NCBI RefSeq assembly: GCF_001429285.1
Contig: NZ_LMJJ01000041.1
Span: 86,940 to 150,939, forward strand
Length of the DNA stretch: 64,000 nt
Direction: 5' to 3'
Origin: Ensifer sp. Root278
Lineage (GTDB): Bacteria; Pseudomonadota; Alphaproteobacteria; Rhizobiales; Rhizobiaceae
In this document: piece by piece, positions 17,414 through 25,288 of the stretch
Position numbering within the stretch: position 1 is the first letter of the stretch
Layout of the letters: each line of letters begins with the position of its first letter
The notes under the pieces: model-generated
The model's database searches: none
What the model saw: only the letters and a program-made list of their open reading frames with translations
Told to the model about the DNA's origin: nothing
Position numbers and translations under genes: made by a program

Positions 17414-18547
17414 ATGACCACGGCACGCATCATCGACTTCATCAACACCCGACGACCCGAAGGCCCATGCCTCGTTGTCGACCTCGACGTCGTGCGCGAC
17501 AACTTCAAGGCCTTCCGCCACGCGCTGCCCGACAGCTCGATCTATTACGCCGTCAAGGCCAACCCGGCGCCGGAAATCCTGCGCCTTCTCGCCGGTCTCG
17601 GCTCCTCCTTCGATTGCGCGTCCGTCGCTGAAATCGAAATGGCGCTCGATGCCGGTGCGACCCCGAGCCGCATTTCCTATGGCAACACCATCAAGAAGGA
17701 GCGCGACATTGCCCGCGCCCATGCGCTTGGAATCAACTTGTTTGCGGTCGACAGCCACGAGGAAGTCGAGAAGGTCGCCCGTGCGGCCCCCGGCGCCCGC
17801 GTGTTCTGCCGCGTGCTGACCGATGGCGAAGGTGCCGAATGGCCGCTGTCGCGCAAGTTCGGCTGCGTCCCGCAGATGGCCGTCGACGTGCTCGTCTACG
17901 CCCATCAGCACGGCCTCGTCTCCTACGGCGTCTCGTTCCATGTCGGTTCGCAGATGACGAAGCTCGATGCCTGGGATGCGGCTCTCTCGGATGCCAAGCG
18001 CGTCTTCGTGCAGCTGGCCAAGCGCGGCATCGAGCTGAAGATGGTCAACATGGGTGGTGGCTTCCCGACGAAGTACCTGAAGGACGTCCCGACGGCGGAA
18101 GCCTACGGCCAGGCGATCTTCGGTGCGCTGAAGAAGCACTTCGGCAACAACATCCCGGAGACCATCATCGAGCCGGGTCGCGGCATGGTCGGCAACGCCG
18201 GCGTGATCAAGGCGGAAGTCGTTCTCGTGTCGAAAAAGTCGGACAACGACGCCCATCGCTGGGTGTTCCTCGACATCGGCAAGTTCGGCGGTCTAGCCGA
18301 AACCATGGACGAGGCGATCCGCTACCCGATCCGCACGGCGCGCGATGCCGACGAAATGGAGCCTTGCGTTCTCGCCGGCCCGACCTGCGATTCGGCCGAC
18401 GTGCTCTATGAGAAGAACATGTACCCGCTGCCGATCACGCTTTCGATCGGTGACGAGGTTCTGATCGAGGGCACCGGCGCCTACACGACGACCTACTCGG
18501 CCGTCGCCTTCAACGGCTTCGAGCCGCTGAAGGCCTACGTGATCTGA
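17414..18547 (+). CDS. odc2: Ornithine/lysine decarboxylase, PLP fold-III (Odc2 type)
   Basis: A 377-residue alanine-racemase-fold (group IV) decarboxylase making putrescine and/or cadaverine for polyamine synthesis. The PLP lysine is Lys48 in IYYAVKANP. The phosphate-binding EPGRGMVG loop and the GPTCDSADVLYE active-site cysteine motif are present. The sequence and length resemble the rhizobial Odc2 enzymes that accept ornithine and lysine. Start: AGGGGA is 8 bases before the ATG at 17414 but only 2 bases before the ATG at 17408, so 17414 is preferred. The frame is open back to 17213 through the leader, which is not protein-like. The leader probably controls expression. Confidence 0.92.
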   Translation: MTTARIIDFINTRRPEGPCLVVDLDVVRDNFKAFRHALPDSSIYYAVKANPAPEILRLLAGLGSSFDCASVAEIEMALDAGATPSRISYGNTIKKERDIARAHALGINLFAVDSHEEVEKVARAAPGARVFCRVLTDGEGAEWPLSRKFGCVPQMAVDVLVYAHQHGLVSYGVSFHVGSQMTKLDAWDAALSDAKRVFVQLAKRGIELKMVNMGGGFPTKYLKDVPTAEAYGQAIFGALKKHFGNNIPETIIEPGRGMVGNAGVIKAEVVLVSKKSDNDAHRWVFLDIGKFGGLAETMDEAIRYPIRTARDADEMEPCVLAGPTCDSADVLYEKNMYPLPITLSIGDEVLIEGTGAYTTTYSAVAFNGFEPLKAYVI

Positions 18548-18554
18548 TCCGGTT

Positions 18555-18585
18555 TGCTCCCGTCTTCGGGCGGGAGCGCCATTTC
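18555..18585 (+). terminator. Probable terminator of the decarboxylase gene
   Basis: GCTCCCG...CGGGAGC forms a seven-pair stem (18556-18577) shortly after the stop, followed by a weak T tract (GCCATTTC). Confidence 0.6.
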
Positions 18586-18635
18586 ACAATTTTTGTTCGG
18601 TCCGCCTGAAGCGGTTTTGATGACGGGAGGCCCCG

Positions 18636-19226
18636 ATGGCCGCTGTTGTTGACGCCCTGCGCGCATTCTTTGCGCCCACTACATTTGTAATCGATGCCGA
18701 AAATCCGGGCGACGTCGTCGCGCGCGAGAACCTGCTCGACCGTGCCATGGGGCCGGAGCGGCGCCGCAAGTCGTCGGAAAAGCTGCGCAGTGGCCGGCTG
18801 CCGGCCGAGGGCCTCGCCTTCGTCGCGCGTGATATCGACGGTCATGTGATTGGTACCGTTCGCCTGTGGAACGTCGAAGCCGGTGTCAACCGCGAAGGCC
18901 ATGCCCTGCCGGCATTGCTGCTCGGTCCGCTCGCGGTCGATCCTGATCATGAGGGCAAGGGCATCGGCGCCATGCTGATGCGGGCGGCGATCGAAGAGGC
19001 CAAGAACCGCGGCCATGGCGCGATCCTGCTCGTGGGCGACGCCGCCTATTACGAGCGCTTCGGCTTCTTCGCGAGCCGCACGCAGCACCTCGTCATGCCC
19101 GGCCCGTTTGAGCGCAGCCGGTTCCTGGCGCTCGAGCTTCGGGACAACTGGCTTGAGGGCGCTGCCGGCCTGATCGTCGCCAGCGGCCGTAAGCTGACGA
19201 TGCCGCCGGTCCGCCGCGTGGCTTGA
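18636..19226 (+). CDS. GNAT family N-acetyltransferase (YhbS-like)
   Basis: A 196-residue acetyltransferase. The core is visible as VIGTVRLWNVE, LGPLAVDPDHEGKGIGAMLMRAAIEEAKNRG (acetyl-CoA pyrophosphate loop of type V.P...G.GIG..L) and ILLVGDAAYYERFGFFASRTQHLVMPGPF. This is the pattern of YhbS/COG3153 acetyltransferases. The substrate is unknown. A GGGAGG ribosome-binding site precedes the ATG. The gene lies 88 bases after odc2, with a hairpin between. A role in polyamine acetylation is possible but only suggested by position. Confidence 0.88.
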   Translation: MAAVVDALRAFFAPTTFVIDAENPGDVVARENLLDRAMGPERRRKSSEKLRSGRLPAEGLAFVARDIDGHVIGTVRLWNVEAGVNREGHALPALLLGPLAVDPDHEGKGIGAMLMRAAIEEAKNRGHGAILLVGDAAYYERFGFFASRTQHLVMPGPFERSRFLALELRDNWLEGAAGLIVASGRKLTMPPVRRVA

Positions 19227-19233
19227 GACCCCT

Positions 19234-19267
19234 TTCCGCCTCCAACCCTGCGGAGGCGGATTTTTCG
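19234..19267 (+). terminator. Rho-independent terminator after the GNAT gene
   Basis: TCCGCCTCC, a short loop and GGAGGCGGATTTTT form a nine-pair stem with a T run, directly after the stop. Confidence 0.9.
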
Positions 19268-19424
19268 CTGCTCCCTCGCTGGTCCGATGCGACCGGTGAG
19301 GGGGCAGACGCCTCATGGGCCGCGCGCTCTCTCCCGATGATTTCCTGATCTTCCTTGACAACGCGGTGTCGCTGACCTGTCCTTGCGGACAAGGACTCGT
19401 TGCAAGTACATGGAAATCTCCCGC

Positions 19425-20051
19425 ATGGATCCGTTCATTCTCGGGGCAGCGACCCTGCTGCCCTTTCTGCTGACATCCTTCATCATCGAACTGACGCCCG
19501 GGCCGAACATGGCCTACCTCGCCATGGTTGCGGCTTCGGAGGGGCGTCGGCCCGGCATGGCGACCGTTGCCGGCGTCGCGCTCGGCCTGGCACTCGTGGG
19601 CTTCGCCGCCTCCTTCGGGGTTGCCGAGTTTGTCGGTCAGTCGGACATGCTCTACGGCGCACTTCGCTGGGCTGGGGTCGGCTTCCTGCTCTATCTTGCC
19701 TTCGACGCCTGGAACGGCGACGGCGAGGAGGCCGGTCCGAGCGGCAAGCCGGCATCCTTCTATTTTCAACGTGGCCTGATCACCAATCTGCTCAATCCGA
19801 AGGCGGCCCTGTTCTTCGTCACCGTCCTGCCGACCTTCGTTGACGACGCGCGGCCGCTGTTGCCACAGAACCTGACGCTTGCTGCGATCTATGTGGGCGT
19901 TGCGACTGCGGTGCATGCCGCGATCGTGCTTCTGGCAGGTGCATTGGAGCCGGTCCTCAACTCGCCGTCACGCGAACGCCTGGTGCGGCGCGTGCTCGCA
20001 CTGATGCTCGCGGCCGTGGCGCTCTGGTTCGGCTGGTCGACGCGACGCTAG
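19425..20051 (+). CDS. LysE/RhtB family amino-acid exporter
   Basis: A 208-residue inner-membrane protein with about six hydrophobic segments. It has the family motifs IIELTPGPNMAYLAMVAASEGRRPG (residues about 18-42) and NLLNPKAALFFVTVLPTF (about 118-135). Members export amino acids or homoserine-type compounds. Start: the ATG at 19425 has GGAAA about 9 bases upstream; an ATG at 19410 would add five residues. A second LysE-type exporter gene lies 1.2 kb away on the other strand. The substrate is not predictable. Confidence 0.87.
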   Translation: MDPFILGAATLLPFLLTSFIIELTPGPNMAYLAMVAASEGRRPGMATVAGVALGLALVGFAASFGVAEFVGQSDMLYGALRWAGVGFLLYLAFDAWNGDGEEAGPSGKPASFYFQRGLITNLLNPKAALFFVTVLPTFVDDARPLLPQNLTLAAIYVGVATAVHAAIVLLAGALEPVLNSPSRERLVRRVLALMLAAVALWFGWSTRR

Positions 20052-20071
20052 GTGCCCGGCAAAAGGACCGA

Positions 20072-20479
20072 CTAGGCGGCGTTTTTTTCCGTGCGGGCGT
20101 CGTAGCAGACAAAGGCAAGCTTGTTGCCGTCCGGGCAGCGCACATAGGCTGCGTAGAAGCCTTCTCCGTATTGCGGGCGGAAGCCCGGCTTTCCCTCTTC
20201 GCTACCGCCGCGCTCCATAGCGGTTTCGAACAACCGGTCGATCAGCTCGGCGCTTTCCACCAGGAAGGCCGTCATCGCGCCGTTGCCGACCGAGGCGGGG
20301 CGCGTGTCGAAGGGGTAGCAGGCGAAGAAGCGCGGCGCCTTGTCGTCGTCCTTTCGGCCCCATGAGGAAACCTGCTCGTCGCAATAGCAGCGTTCCTGGC
20401 CGATCAGCGTCATCAGCGGATCATAGAAACGCTCTGCGCGTTTCAGGTCCGTCGTCCCGACCATGGTGTAGCCGATCAT
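20072..20479 (-). CDS. VOC (glyoxalase/bleomycin resistance) family protein
   Basis: A 135-residue single VOC module starting MIGYTMVGTTDLKRAERFYDPLM, with the second half ending GEGFYAAYVRCPDGNKLAFVCY. This is the usual beta-alpha-beta-beta-beta repeat, with metal-ligand positions in the GYTMVGT and GNKLAFV strands. Related proteins are common and mostly uncharacterised. Start 20479 gives the family N-terminus; 24 extra residues further upstream are not conserved-looking. It is convergent with the LysE-type gene, ending 20 bases from its stop. Confidence 0.85.
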   Translation of the reverse strand: MIGYTMVGTTDLKRAERFYDPLMTLIGQERCYCDEQVSSWGRKDDDKAPRFFACYPFDTRPASVGNGAMTAFLVESAELIDRLFETAMERGGSEEGKPGFRPQYGEGFYAAYVRCPDGNKLAFVCYDARTEKNAA

Positions 20480-20623
20480 GCCTGTCTCCTCGCCTTGCCC
20501 GTCTCGGTGGCAAGTCGTCTCACACCTGCTCCAGGCACGCAACAGTGGCAATCGGGATTAGAAGGAGCCACCGATACGCGCAACGATGGTGTTCGCGCTG
20601 TGTTGCCGTGGATCGCATGTGCC

Positions 20624-21247
20624 TCAAGACGAGAAGCGGATGGTGTCCTCGGCGCCGTCCGCCTTTTTGTGCGTTACTGCCCCCTTGAGAAAGGCGCGGC
20701 CGCGTTCGGACAGGCGATAGCCGACGGCTAGGCTTTCGGTGAGGCCGAGTTCCTTCAGTTTGCGGATGCGCGTCTTGAGTTTCAGTTTTTCCATGCCGAT
20801 GGCGGCGCTCAATTCCGTGGCGGTGGTTCCGTCGCAGGCAGCGATCAGCGTGAGCACCGGTATCGTCCAGGCCATGCCCGCGCTGCGGTCGAAGTCATCG
20901 AGCTTGCGGCCGATCTCTGCCCGTTCTTCGCTGCCGAAGTCGGACATTTCCCGCAGCGTGATGCGCGGATCGTCGCCGGCTCGGTGGAAGGCGATGCGAT
21001 AGCAGCGGCCCTCGCGGCGAGCGGCAAGCTCTTTCAAGAGAGCGCCGAGGTCGGCAAAGCCGGCCTTGCGCGCGTCGCCGTCGGTGATTGCGCCTTCCTC
21101 GATCTCGTCGATGGCATCGATGGCGAGAACGCCGACTGCGGTGCGCAGCGTACCACCGGCCCTGACCGTCGGCTTCGTCCAGCGTCGGAAGGCCAAGGTC
21201 ACGTCGCCGCTGGCGATGGCTGCGAGCACGTGCTGACGAAACAGCAT
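20624..21247 (-). CDS. ASCH domain protein with a C-terminal winged-helix-like part
   Basis: A 207-residue protein. The first 90 or so residues (MLFRQHVLAAIASGDVTLAFRRWTKPTVRAGGTLRT...GVLAIDAI) match the ASCH fold, a PUA-like RNA- or nucleoside-binding domain. The last part (PVLTLIAACDGTTATELSAAIGMEKLKLKTRIRKLKELGLTESLAVGYRLSERGRAFL) reads as a winged helix-turn-helix. The combination suggests a nucleic-acid-binding regulator, but I know of no assigned function. It starts 1 base after the stop of the upstream LysE-type gene, so the two are very likely one operon. Confidence 0.8.
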   Translation of the reverse strand: MLFRQHVLAAIASGDVTLAFRRWTKPTVRAGGTLRTAVGVLAIDAIDEIEEGAITDGDARKAGFADLGALLKELAARREGRCYRIAFHRAGDDPRITLREMSDFGSEERAEIGRKLDDFDRSAGMAWTIPVLTLIAACDGTTATELSAAIGMEKLKLKTRIRKLKELGLTESLAVGYRLSERGRAFLKGAVTHKKADGAEDTIRFSS

Positions 21248-21248
21248 T

Positions 21249-21884
21249 TCAGGCGGTGGCGCGGCGATAGAGGGCGAGCGAGCCGGCGAGCGCCAGTAGC
21301 GCGCCGCCACAGAGTCTATCGAGCCAGACGGCGCCGGAGTGCTTGAGGAAGGCCGCGGCCTGTGCACCGAGCAGCGCGTAACCGAACATCACGGCAAGAT
21401 CGACCGAGGCGAAGACGAATGTCAGGGTGGCATATTGTTGTGCTTGCGGCGCCGCGGCGTCGATGAACTGCGGCAGGAAGGCGGTGAAGAACAGGTAGCC
21501 CTTCGGGTTGGTGACGGCGACGAGGAAGCTCTTGACGAAGATGGCGACAGCGGAAACGGGATGACCGGAGCCGCTTGCCTCGGTTGCGACCTGGATCGTT
21601 CCTTTCGACCGCAACAGCATGATGCCGAGAAAGGCGAGGTAGGCGGCGCCCAGCCATTTGACGACGGTAAACCAGAATTCGGAGGCGGCGAGCAGGGCGC
21701 CGAGACCGAGTGCGACGGCGCCGATCAGCACGAAATCGGAGAGCACGGCGCCGAGCATGCCGGCGATTGCGCGCTTCACGCCATAACGCGAGCCGTTGGT
21801 GAGCGCGAGCAGAACCGTCGGGCCCGGTGTCGCGATGCCGATGAAGGCAACCAGCGCGAATGCGAGTATCGTCATGTCGGTCAT
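21249..21884 (-). CDS. LysE/RhtB family exporter
   Basis: A 211-residue membrane protein with the family motifs FIGIATPGPTVLLALTNGSRYG (about residues 14-35) and VAVTNPKGYLFFTAFLPQF (about 125-143), plus about six membrane helices. It probably exports an amino acid or related metabolite. The ATG at 21884 is preceded by GGAGG on the minus strand. The gene is followed after 1 base by the ASCH/winged-helix gene. This pairing of exporter with a possible regulator is the main context clue. Confidence 0.87.
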   Translation of the reverse strand: MTDMTILAFALVAFIGIATPGPTVLLALTNGSRYGVKRAIAGMLGAVLSDFVLIGAVALGLGALLAASEFWFTVVKWLGAAYLAFLGIMLLRSKGTIQVATEASGSGHPVSAVAIFVKSFLVAVTNPKGYLFFTAFLPQFIDAAAPQAQQYATLTFVFASVDLAVMFGYALLGAQAAAFLKHSGAVWLDRLCGGALLALAGSLALYRRATA

Positions 21885-22165
21885 GATGTCCTCCCTCGTC
21901 GTCTCCCGCGCCGTAGTCGTCCCACAGCTTTTGCGCGTGCGCAATCGTCTTTTGCGCCTGCACGATCGCCGCTCTTCCGGGCCAAGTTTGACAGTCGAGA
22001 CGGCATCCCCTATGGAAACGGCAGGGTGAAGGTCCCTGCCGTCCGCGAGCGTCATGCTTTGGTGAAGTCCTTCTTCGAGACACGGTCAGCCGAAACGGCA
22101 TGCGAACCGGTGGCAATGCGGGCTCCCATCTCCAAGGAATGCATGCCGCTGCAGGAGACCCTCTC

Positions 22166-22612
22166 ATGACGCGCGGAACAACCACGCTTCCCTCACTCGA
22201 TGCCCTGAAAGATCAGGCCAGGCGCCTGCGTACCCGCCTTGCTGCCGAAGGCGAAACCATCGGCCATTCCCGCTCGCTTGAATTGATCGCCGCGCAATAC
22301 GGCTTTCGCGACTGGAACACGCTGCATGCCTCCGTCGGCAACCGGCCGCCCTTCAATCCCTGGATGCTGGGCTCGCGGGTGAAGGGGCGCTATCTCGGCC
22401 AGGCTTTCGAAGGCGAGATCCTGTCGGTGCAGGCGCTGACGGCGCAGCCGGGGCGCTATCGCCTGACGATGAAATTCGACGAACCGATCGACGTCGTCAC
22501 CTTCGAAAGCTTCTCGGCCTTCCGTCAACGGGTCACTGCGACGGTGGATGAGACGGGTCGGACGATCGAAAAAACCTCGAACGGGCTTCCTCAACTCGAA
22601 CTCGAATGGTGA
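22166..22612 (+). CDS. Glyoxalase-superfamily-associated small protein
   Basis: A 148-residue protein. The first 55 residues (LPSLDALKDQARRLRTRLAAEGETIGHSRSLELIAAQYGFRDWNTLHAS) are the helical module found in front of, or instead of, VOC domains in proteins annotated as glyoxalase superfamily. The second part (NPWMLGSRVKGRYLGQAFEGEILSV...TFESFSAFRQRV) is a small beta domain. Function is unknown. Start at 22166 (ATG after CAGGAGACC) fits; upstream in-frame codons to 22100 are less likely. It is monocistronic with a strong terminator. Confidence 0.75.
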   Translation: MTRGTTTLPSLDALKDQARRLRTRLAAEGETIGHSRSLELIAAQYGFRDWNTLHASVGNRPPFNPWMLGSRVKGRYLGQAFEGEILSVQALTAQPGRYRLTMKFDEPIDVVTFESFSAFRQRVTATVDETGRTIEKTSNGLPQLELEW

Positions 22613-22679
22613 AACTGGCGCCGGTCGGGCTTTGCGATGCGGATGAGCCCGCTTCCGGTCCGTGCAACGGCTTCCGATC

Positions 22680-22714
22680 AACGTCCCCGAAGCGCTGCTT
22701 CCGGGGACGTTTTC
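22680..22714 (+). terminator. Rho-independent terminator
   Basis: AACGTCCCCGAAGC, a GCT loop and GCTTC(C)GGGGACGTT make a 14-pair stem with one bulged C and a short T run. It lies 67 bases after the stop of the glyoxalase-associated gene. Confidence 0.88.
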
Positions 22715-22795
22715 GTTCCAGGGCAGATGGGAGTTGCGGCGTTAAGCGATCGGTCCCTTGGGTCCCTGCGCAAGAGCGCTCGATTCGAGGTTAGT

Positions 22796-22844
22796 TGCGA
22801 ATGAGTTGCATTTGCATTATTGATGTAGCTGCAAATGATTTGCA
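22796..22844 (+). promoter_or_regulatory. Paired Fur-family-like palindromes upstream of the multicopper oxidase/ZIP operon
   Basis: TGCAAATGATTTGCA at 22830-22844 is a perfect 15-base dyad centred on G. TGCGAATGAGTTGCA at 22796-22810 is an imperfect copy (two mismatches), 34 bases upstream and in the same phase. The TGCAAAT/ATTTGCA half-site is the type recognised by Fur-family regulators (Fur/Mur) in Rhizobiales. The downstream operon encodes metal-handling proteins. Binding is inferred, not shown. Confidence 0.6.
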
Positions 22845-22920
22845 AAAGCATGTGGCGCATTGCTGACCTATGCCATCGCAGCGCGGCGCGTGGCTTATCC
22901 AATCGAGAGAGGGGCCAAAA

Positions 22921-24048
22921 ATGGACAAGCCGACGAGACCAGACCTGCTCCGAAGGCGGAGCCTTCTGATGGGCGGGCTGGCGGCGGCGGGCGGGACCGC
23001 GATCTGCACCAGCGCCACCTTGGGCCAACAGCAGGCGAGCCATGCCGGTCATGCTGCGCCGGCGGGGGCGGCCGCCCAGGATCCGATGCCCGCCATGGGG
23101 CATGGGGCGATGATGACGATCGGCGATGTCGACAGCACCGTCAACGGTTTCGACCCGACCGACATGCTGACCGATTGGGAGACCGGTACGGTCTCGATGC
23201 TGCCGGATGGACGAACGCTCAGGACCTTCGAGATGACCGCGCAGGATCGCGACATCGAAATCGCGCCCGGCATCACCTTTCCGGCCTGGACCTATAATGG
23301 CCGCGTGCCGGGGCCAGCACTTCGGGCAAAGGAGGGCGAGCGTCTGCGGATCGTCTTTCGCAACTACGCATCTCATCCCCACTCGATCCACTTTCATGGC
23401 ATTCATGCCGCGCGCATGGATGGCGTGCCGGGTGCCGGCATGGTCGATCCCGGCGATGAGTTCATTTACGAGTTCGACGCCAAGCCGTTTGGCTGCCACC
23501 TCTATCATTGCCATGCGATGCCGCTGCGCCGACATATCCACAAGGGCATGTATGGCGCCTTCGTCATCGACCCCGATCCCGAGCGCCGGCCGGAACATGT
23601 GGACGTCGCCCGCTCCCGACTGCTCGGCACGCCGGAGAATGCCGGCTGGCAGGAACTGGTGATGGTGATGAACGCCTTCGACACCAATTTCGATGCCGAA
23701 AACGAGTTCTACGCGGTCAACACCGTCGCTCACGCCTACATGAAGCGGCCGATCCGGATCGTGAAGGGCAAACCGGTGCGCATCTATCTGGTCAATGTCA
23801 TCGAGTTCGACCCAATCAACTCGTTCCACCTGCACGCCAATTTCTTCGACTATTACGATCAGGGCACGACGCTGACGCCGACATTGAAAACCGTCGATCT
23901 CATCACCCAGTGCCAGGCACAGCGCGGCATTCTCGAATTCACCTTCGCCGAGCATGAGCCCGGTCTTTACATGTTCCACCCGCATCAGACCGAGTTTACC
24001 GAACTCGGCTGGGTCGGCATGTTCGATGTGGTGGAGGCGCTGGCATGA
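22921..24048 (+). CDS. Two-domain multicopper oxidase, Tat-exported
   Basis: A 375-residue cupredoxin enzyme. The N-terminus has a Tat signal (LLRRRSLLMGGLAAAG, residues 10-25) and then a His/Met-rich linker. Domain 1 has HPHSIHFHG (His152, 154, 157, 159) and HLYHCHAMPLRRHIHKGM (His193 to Met210). The latter supplies a type-1 copper ligand set with Cys197. Domain 2 has HLHANFF (His303, 305) and MFHPHQTEF (His353, 355) and no cysteine, so it lacks type-1 copper. That fits a two-domain (type B) multicopper oxidase, probably trimeric and periplasmic. It could oxidise Fe2+, Mn2+, Cu+ or phenols. It overlaps the ZIP gene start in an ATGA. Confidence 0.85.
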   Translation: MDKPTRPDLLRRRSLLMGGLAAAGGTAICTSATLGQQQASHAGHAAPAGAAAQDPMPAMGHGAMMTIGDVDSTVNGFDPTDMLTDWETGTVSMLPDGRTLRTFEMTAQDRDIEIAPGITFPAWTYNGRVPGPALRAKEGERLRIVFRNYASHPHSIHFHGIHAARMDGVPGAGMVDPGDEFIYEFDAKPFGCHLYHCHAMPLRRHIHKGMYGAFVIDPDPERRPEHVDVARSRLLGTPENAGWQELVMVMNAFDTNFDAENEFYAVNTVAHAYMKRPIRIVKGKPVRIYLVNVIEFDPINSFHLHANFFDYYDQGTTLTPTLKTVDLITQCQAQRGILEFTFAEHEPGLYMFHPHQTEFTELGWVGMFDVVEALA

Positions 24049-25232
24049 ACGAGACCCTGCCGAGAGCTGCGATCCGCGCGGCAAAGACCAACCTGGTGTG
24101 GCTGGCGCTGCCTCTCATCGCCTTTGCCATTGCCGTTGCCTGGATTCTATCGACCGATCCGTTGTCGGGATTCCGCAACGGTGCGCCGCCTATCGAAAAC
24201 CTGACCTTCGAAAGGACCGTGCTCGACGACAGCGGCCTTCGTCTCCTTGTTCGCGCCGGTGGATCGGAACCGATGACAGTGGCGCAGGTTCAGGTGGATG
24301 ACGCCTATTGGCAATTCACCCAGGATCCGTCGGGGCCGATCGCGCGGGGCAGGGCAGCGTGGCTGAACCTGCCGTTCCCATGGATGCTGGGCGAGGCGCA
24401 TGCCGTGAAGGTGGTGAGCAATACCGGGGCCACGTTTGCTCACGACATTGCCGTCGCCGTGCCGACGCCGCAGGCAACGACAGGCCAACTGCGACTGCAG
24501 GCGCTGGTCGGCATCATCGTCGGTATCGTGCCGGTGGCCGTCGGCCTGATGTTCTACCCGGTGCTGCGCGGCGTCGGTCGCGACGGCATGGCCTTCCTGC
24601 TGTCGCTGACGATCGGCCTGCTAGGCTTCCTGCTTGTCGATGCGAGTGCAGAAGCGCTCGAACTTGCCGGCGAGGCGGCCGCGATCTTCCAAGGGCCGGT
24701 CATGGTGGTGCTGGCGGCCCTAAGCAGTTTCCTCCTGTTGATGGCGATCGGGCGGCGAAGCGGTGCGCCGGCCGGGCTTGCGCTTTCCACTTACATCGCG
24801 CTCGGGATCGGCCTGCACAATCTCGGCGAGGGGCTGGCGATTGGTGCCGCCTTTGCCGCCGGGTCGGCTGGGCTCGGTACCTTCCTGGTGCTGGGATTTG
24901 CGCTCCACAACGTCACCGAGGGCATCGGCATTGCCGCTCCGATCCTGAAAAAGCGGCCGTCCATCTGGGTGTTCATCGGGCTGACGCTGCTTGCCGGCGG
25001 TCCGGCTGTCATCGGCATGTGGCTCGGAAGCCTTGCGACCTCGGCGCAGTGGTCGGCGTTGGCGCTAGCGGTTGGTGCAGGGGCGATCCTGCAGGTGATC
25101 ATCGAAGTCGGTGCCTATCTGATGCGGCAAAGCGAGCGCGGGCGCGACGTGTTCCTGACGCCGCCTGTTCTGGCCGGTCTCGCGACCGGCGCCGCCTTCA
25201 TGTATGTTACCGCCGCGCTGGTGAAGATCTGA
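24045..25232 (+). CDS. ZIP family metal transporter with an N-terminal extracytoplasmic domain
   Basis: A 395-residue membrane protein. A first helix (about residues 17-35) is followed by about 110 residues of likely periplasmic beta domain (ENLTFERTVLDDSGLRLLVRAGG...). The ZIP/GufA-like core comes next with around seven helices. Metal-site motifs are HNLGEGLAIGAAF (His258) and HNVTEGIGIAAP (His288), the HNxxEG pattern of helices IV and V. ZIP proteins move Zn2+, Fe2+ or Mn2+ into the cytoplasm. The ATGA overlap with the multicopper oxidase gene implies linked expression and perhaps a joint oxidase-permease function. Confidence 0.85.
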   Translation: MNETLPRAAIRAAKTNLVWLALPLIAFAIAVAWILSTDPLSGFRNGAPPIENLTFERTVLDDSGLRLLVRAGGSEPMTVAQVQVDDAYWQFTQDPSGPIARGRAAWLNLPFPWMLGEAHAVKVVSNTGATFAHDIAVAVPTPQATTGQLRLQALVGIIVGIVPVAVGLMFYPVLRGVGRDGMAFLLSLTIGLLGFLLVDASAEALELAGEAAAIFQGPVMVVLAALSSFLLLMAIGRRSGAPAGLALSTYIALGIGLHNLGEGLAIGAAFAAGSAGLGTFLVLGFALHNVTEGIGIAAPILKKRPSIWVFIGLTLLAGGPAVIGMWLGSLATSAQWSALALAVGAGAILQVIIEVGAYLMRQSERGRDVFLTPPVLAGLATGAAFMYVTAALVKI

Positions 25233-25258
25233 AGCGGGAGCGGGCCTGACGCGGGCGC

Positions 25259-25288
25259 AGATGGATCAGACGATCGTCTGGTCCATCT
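25259..25288. repeat. 30-base palindrome covering the 3' end of cysE
   Basis: AGATGGA, T, CAGACGA, TCGTCTG, G, TCCATCT: a near-perfect 30-base inverted repeat with one mismatched pair. It lies in the 33-base gap between the convergent ZIP and cysE genes and encodes the last cysE residues (DQTIV). No T run follows on either side. It may act as a transcript-end hairpin for both genes. Confidence 0.65.
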
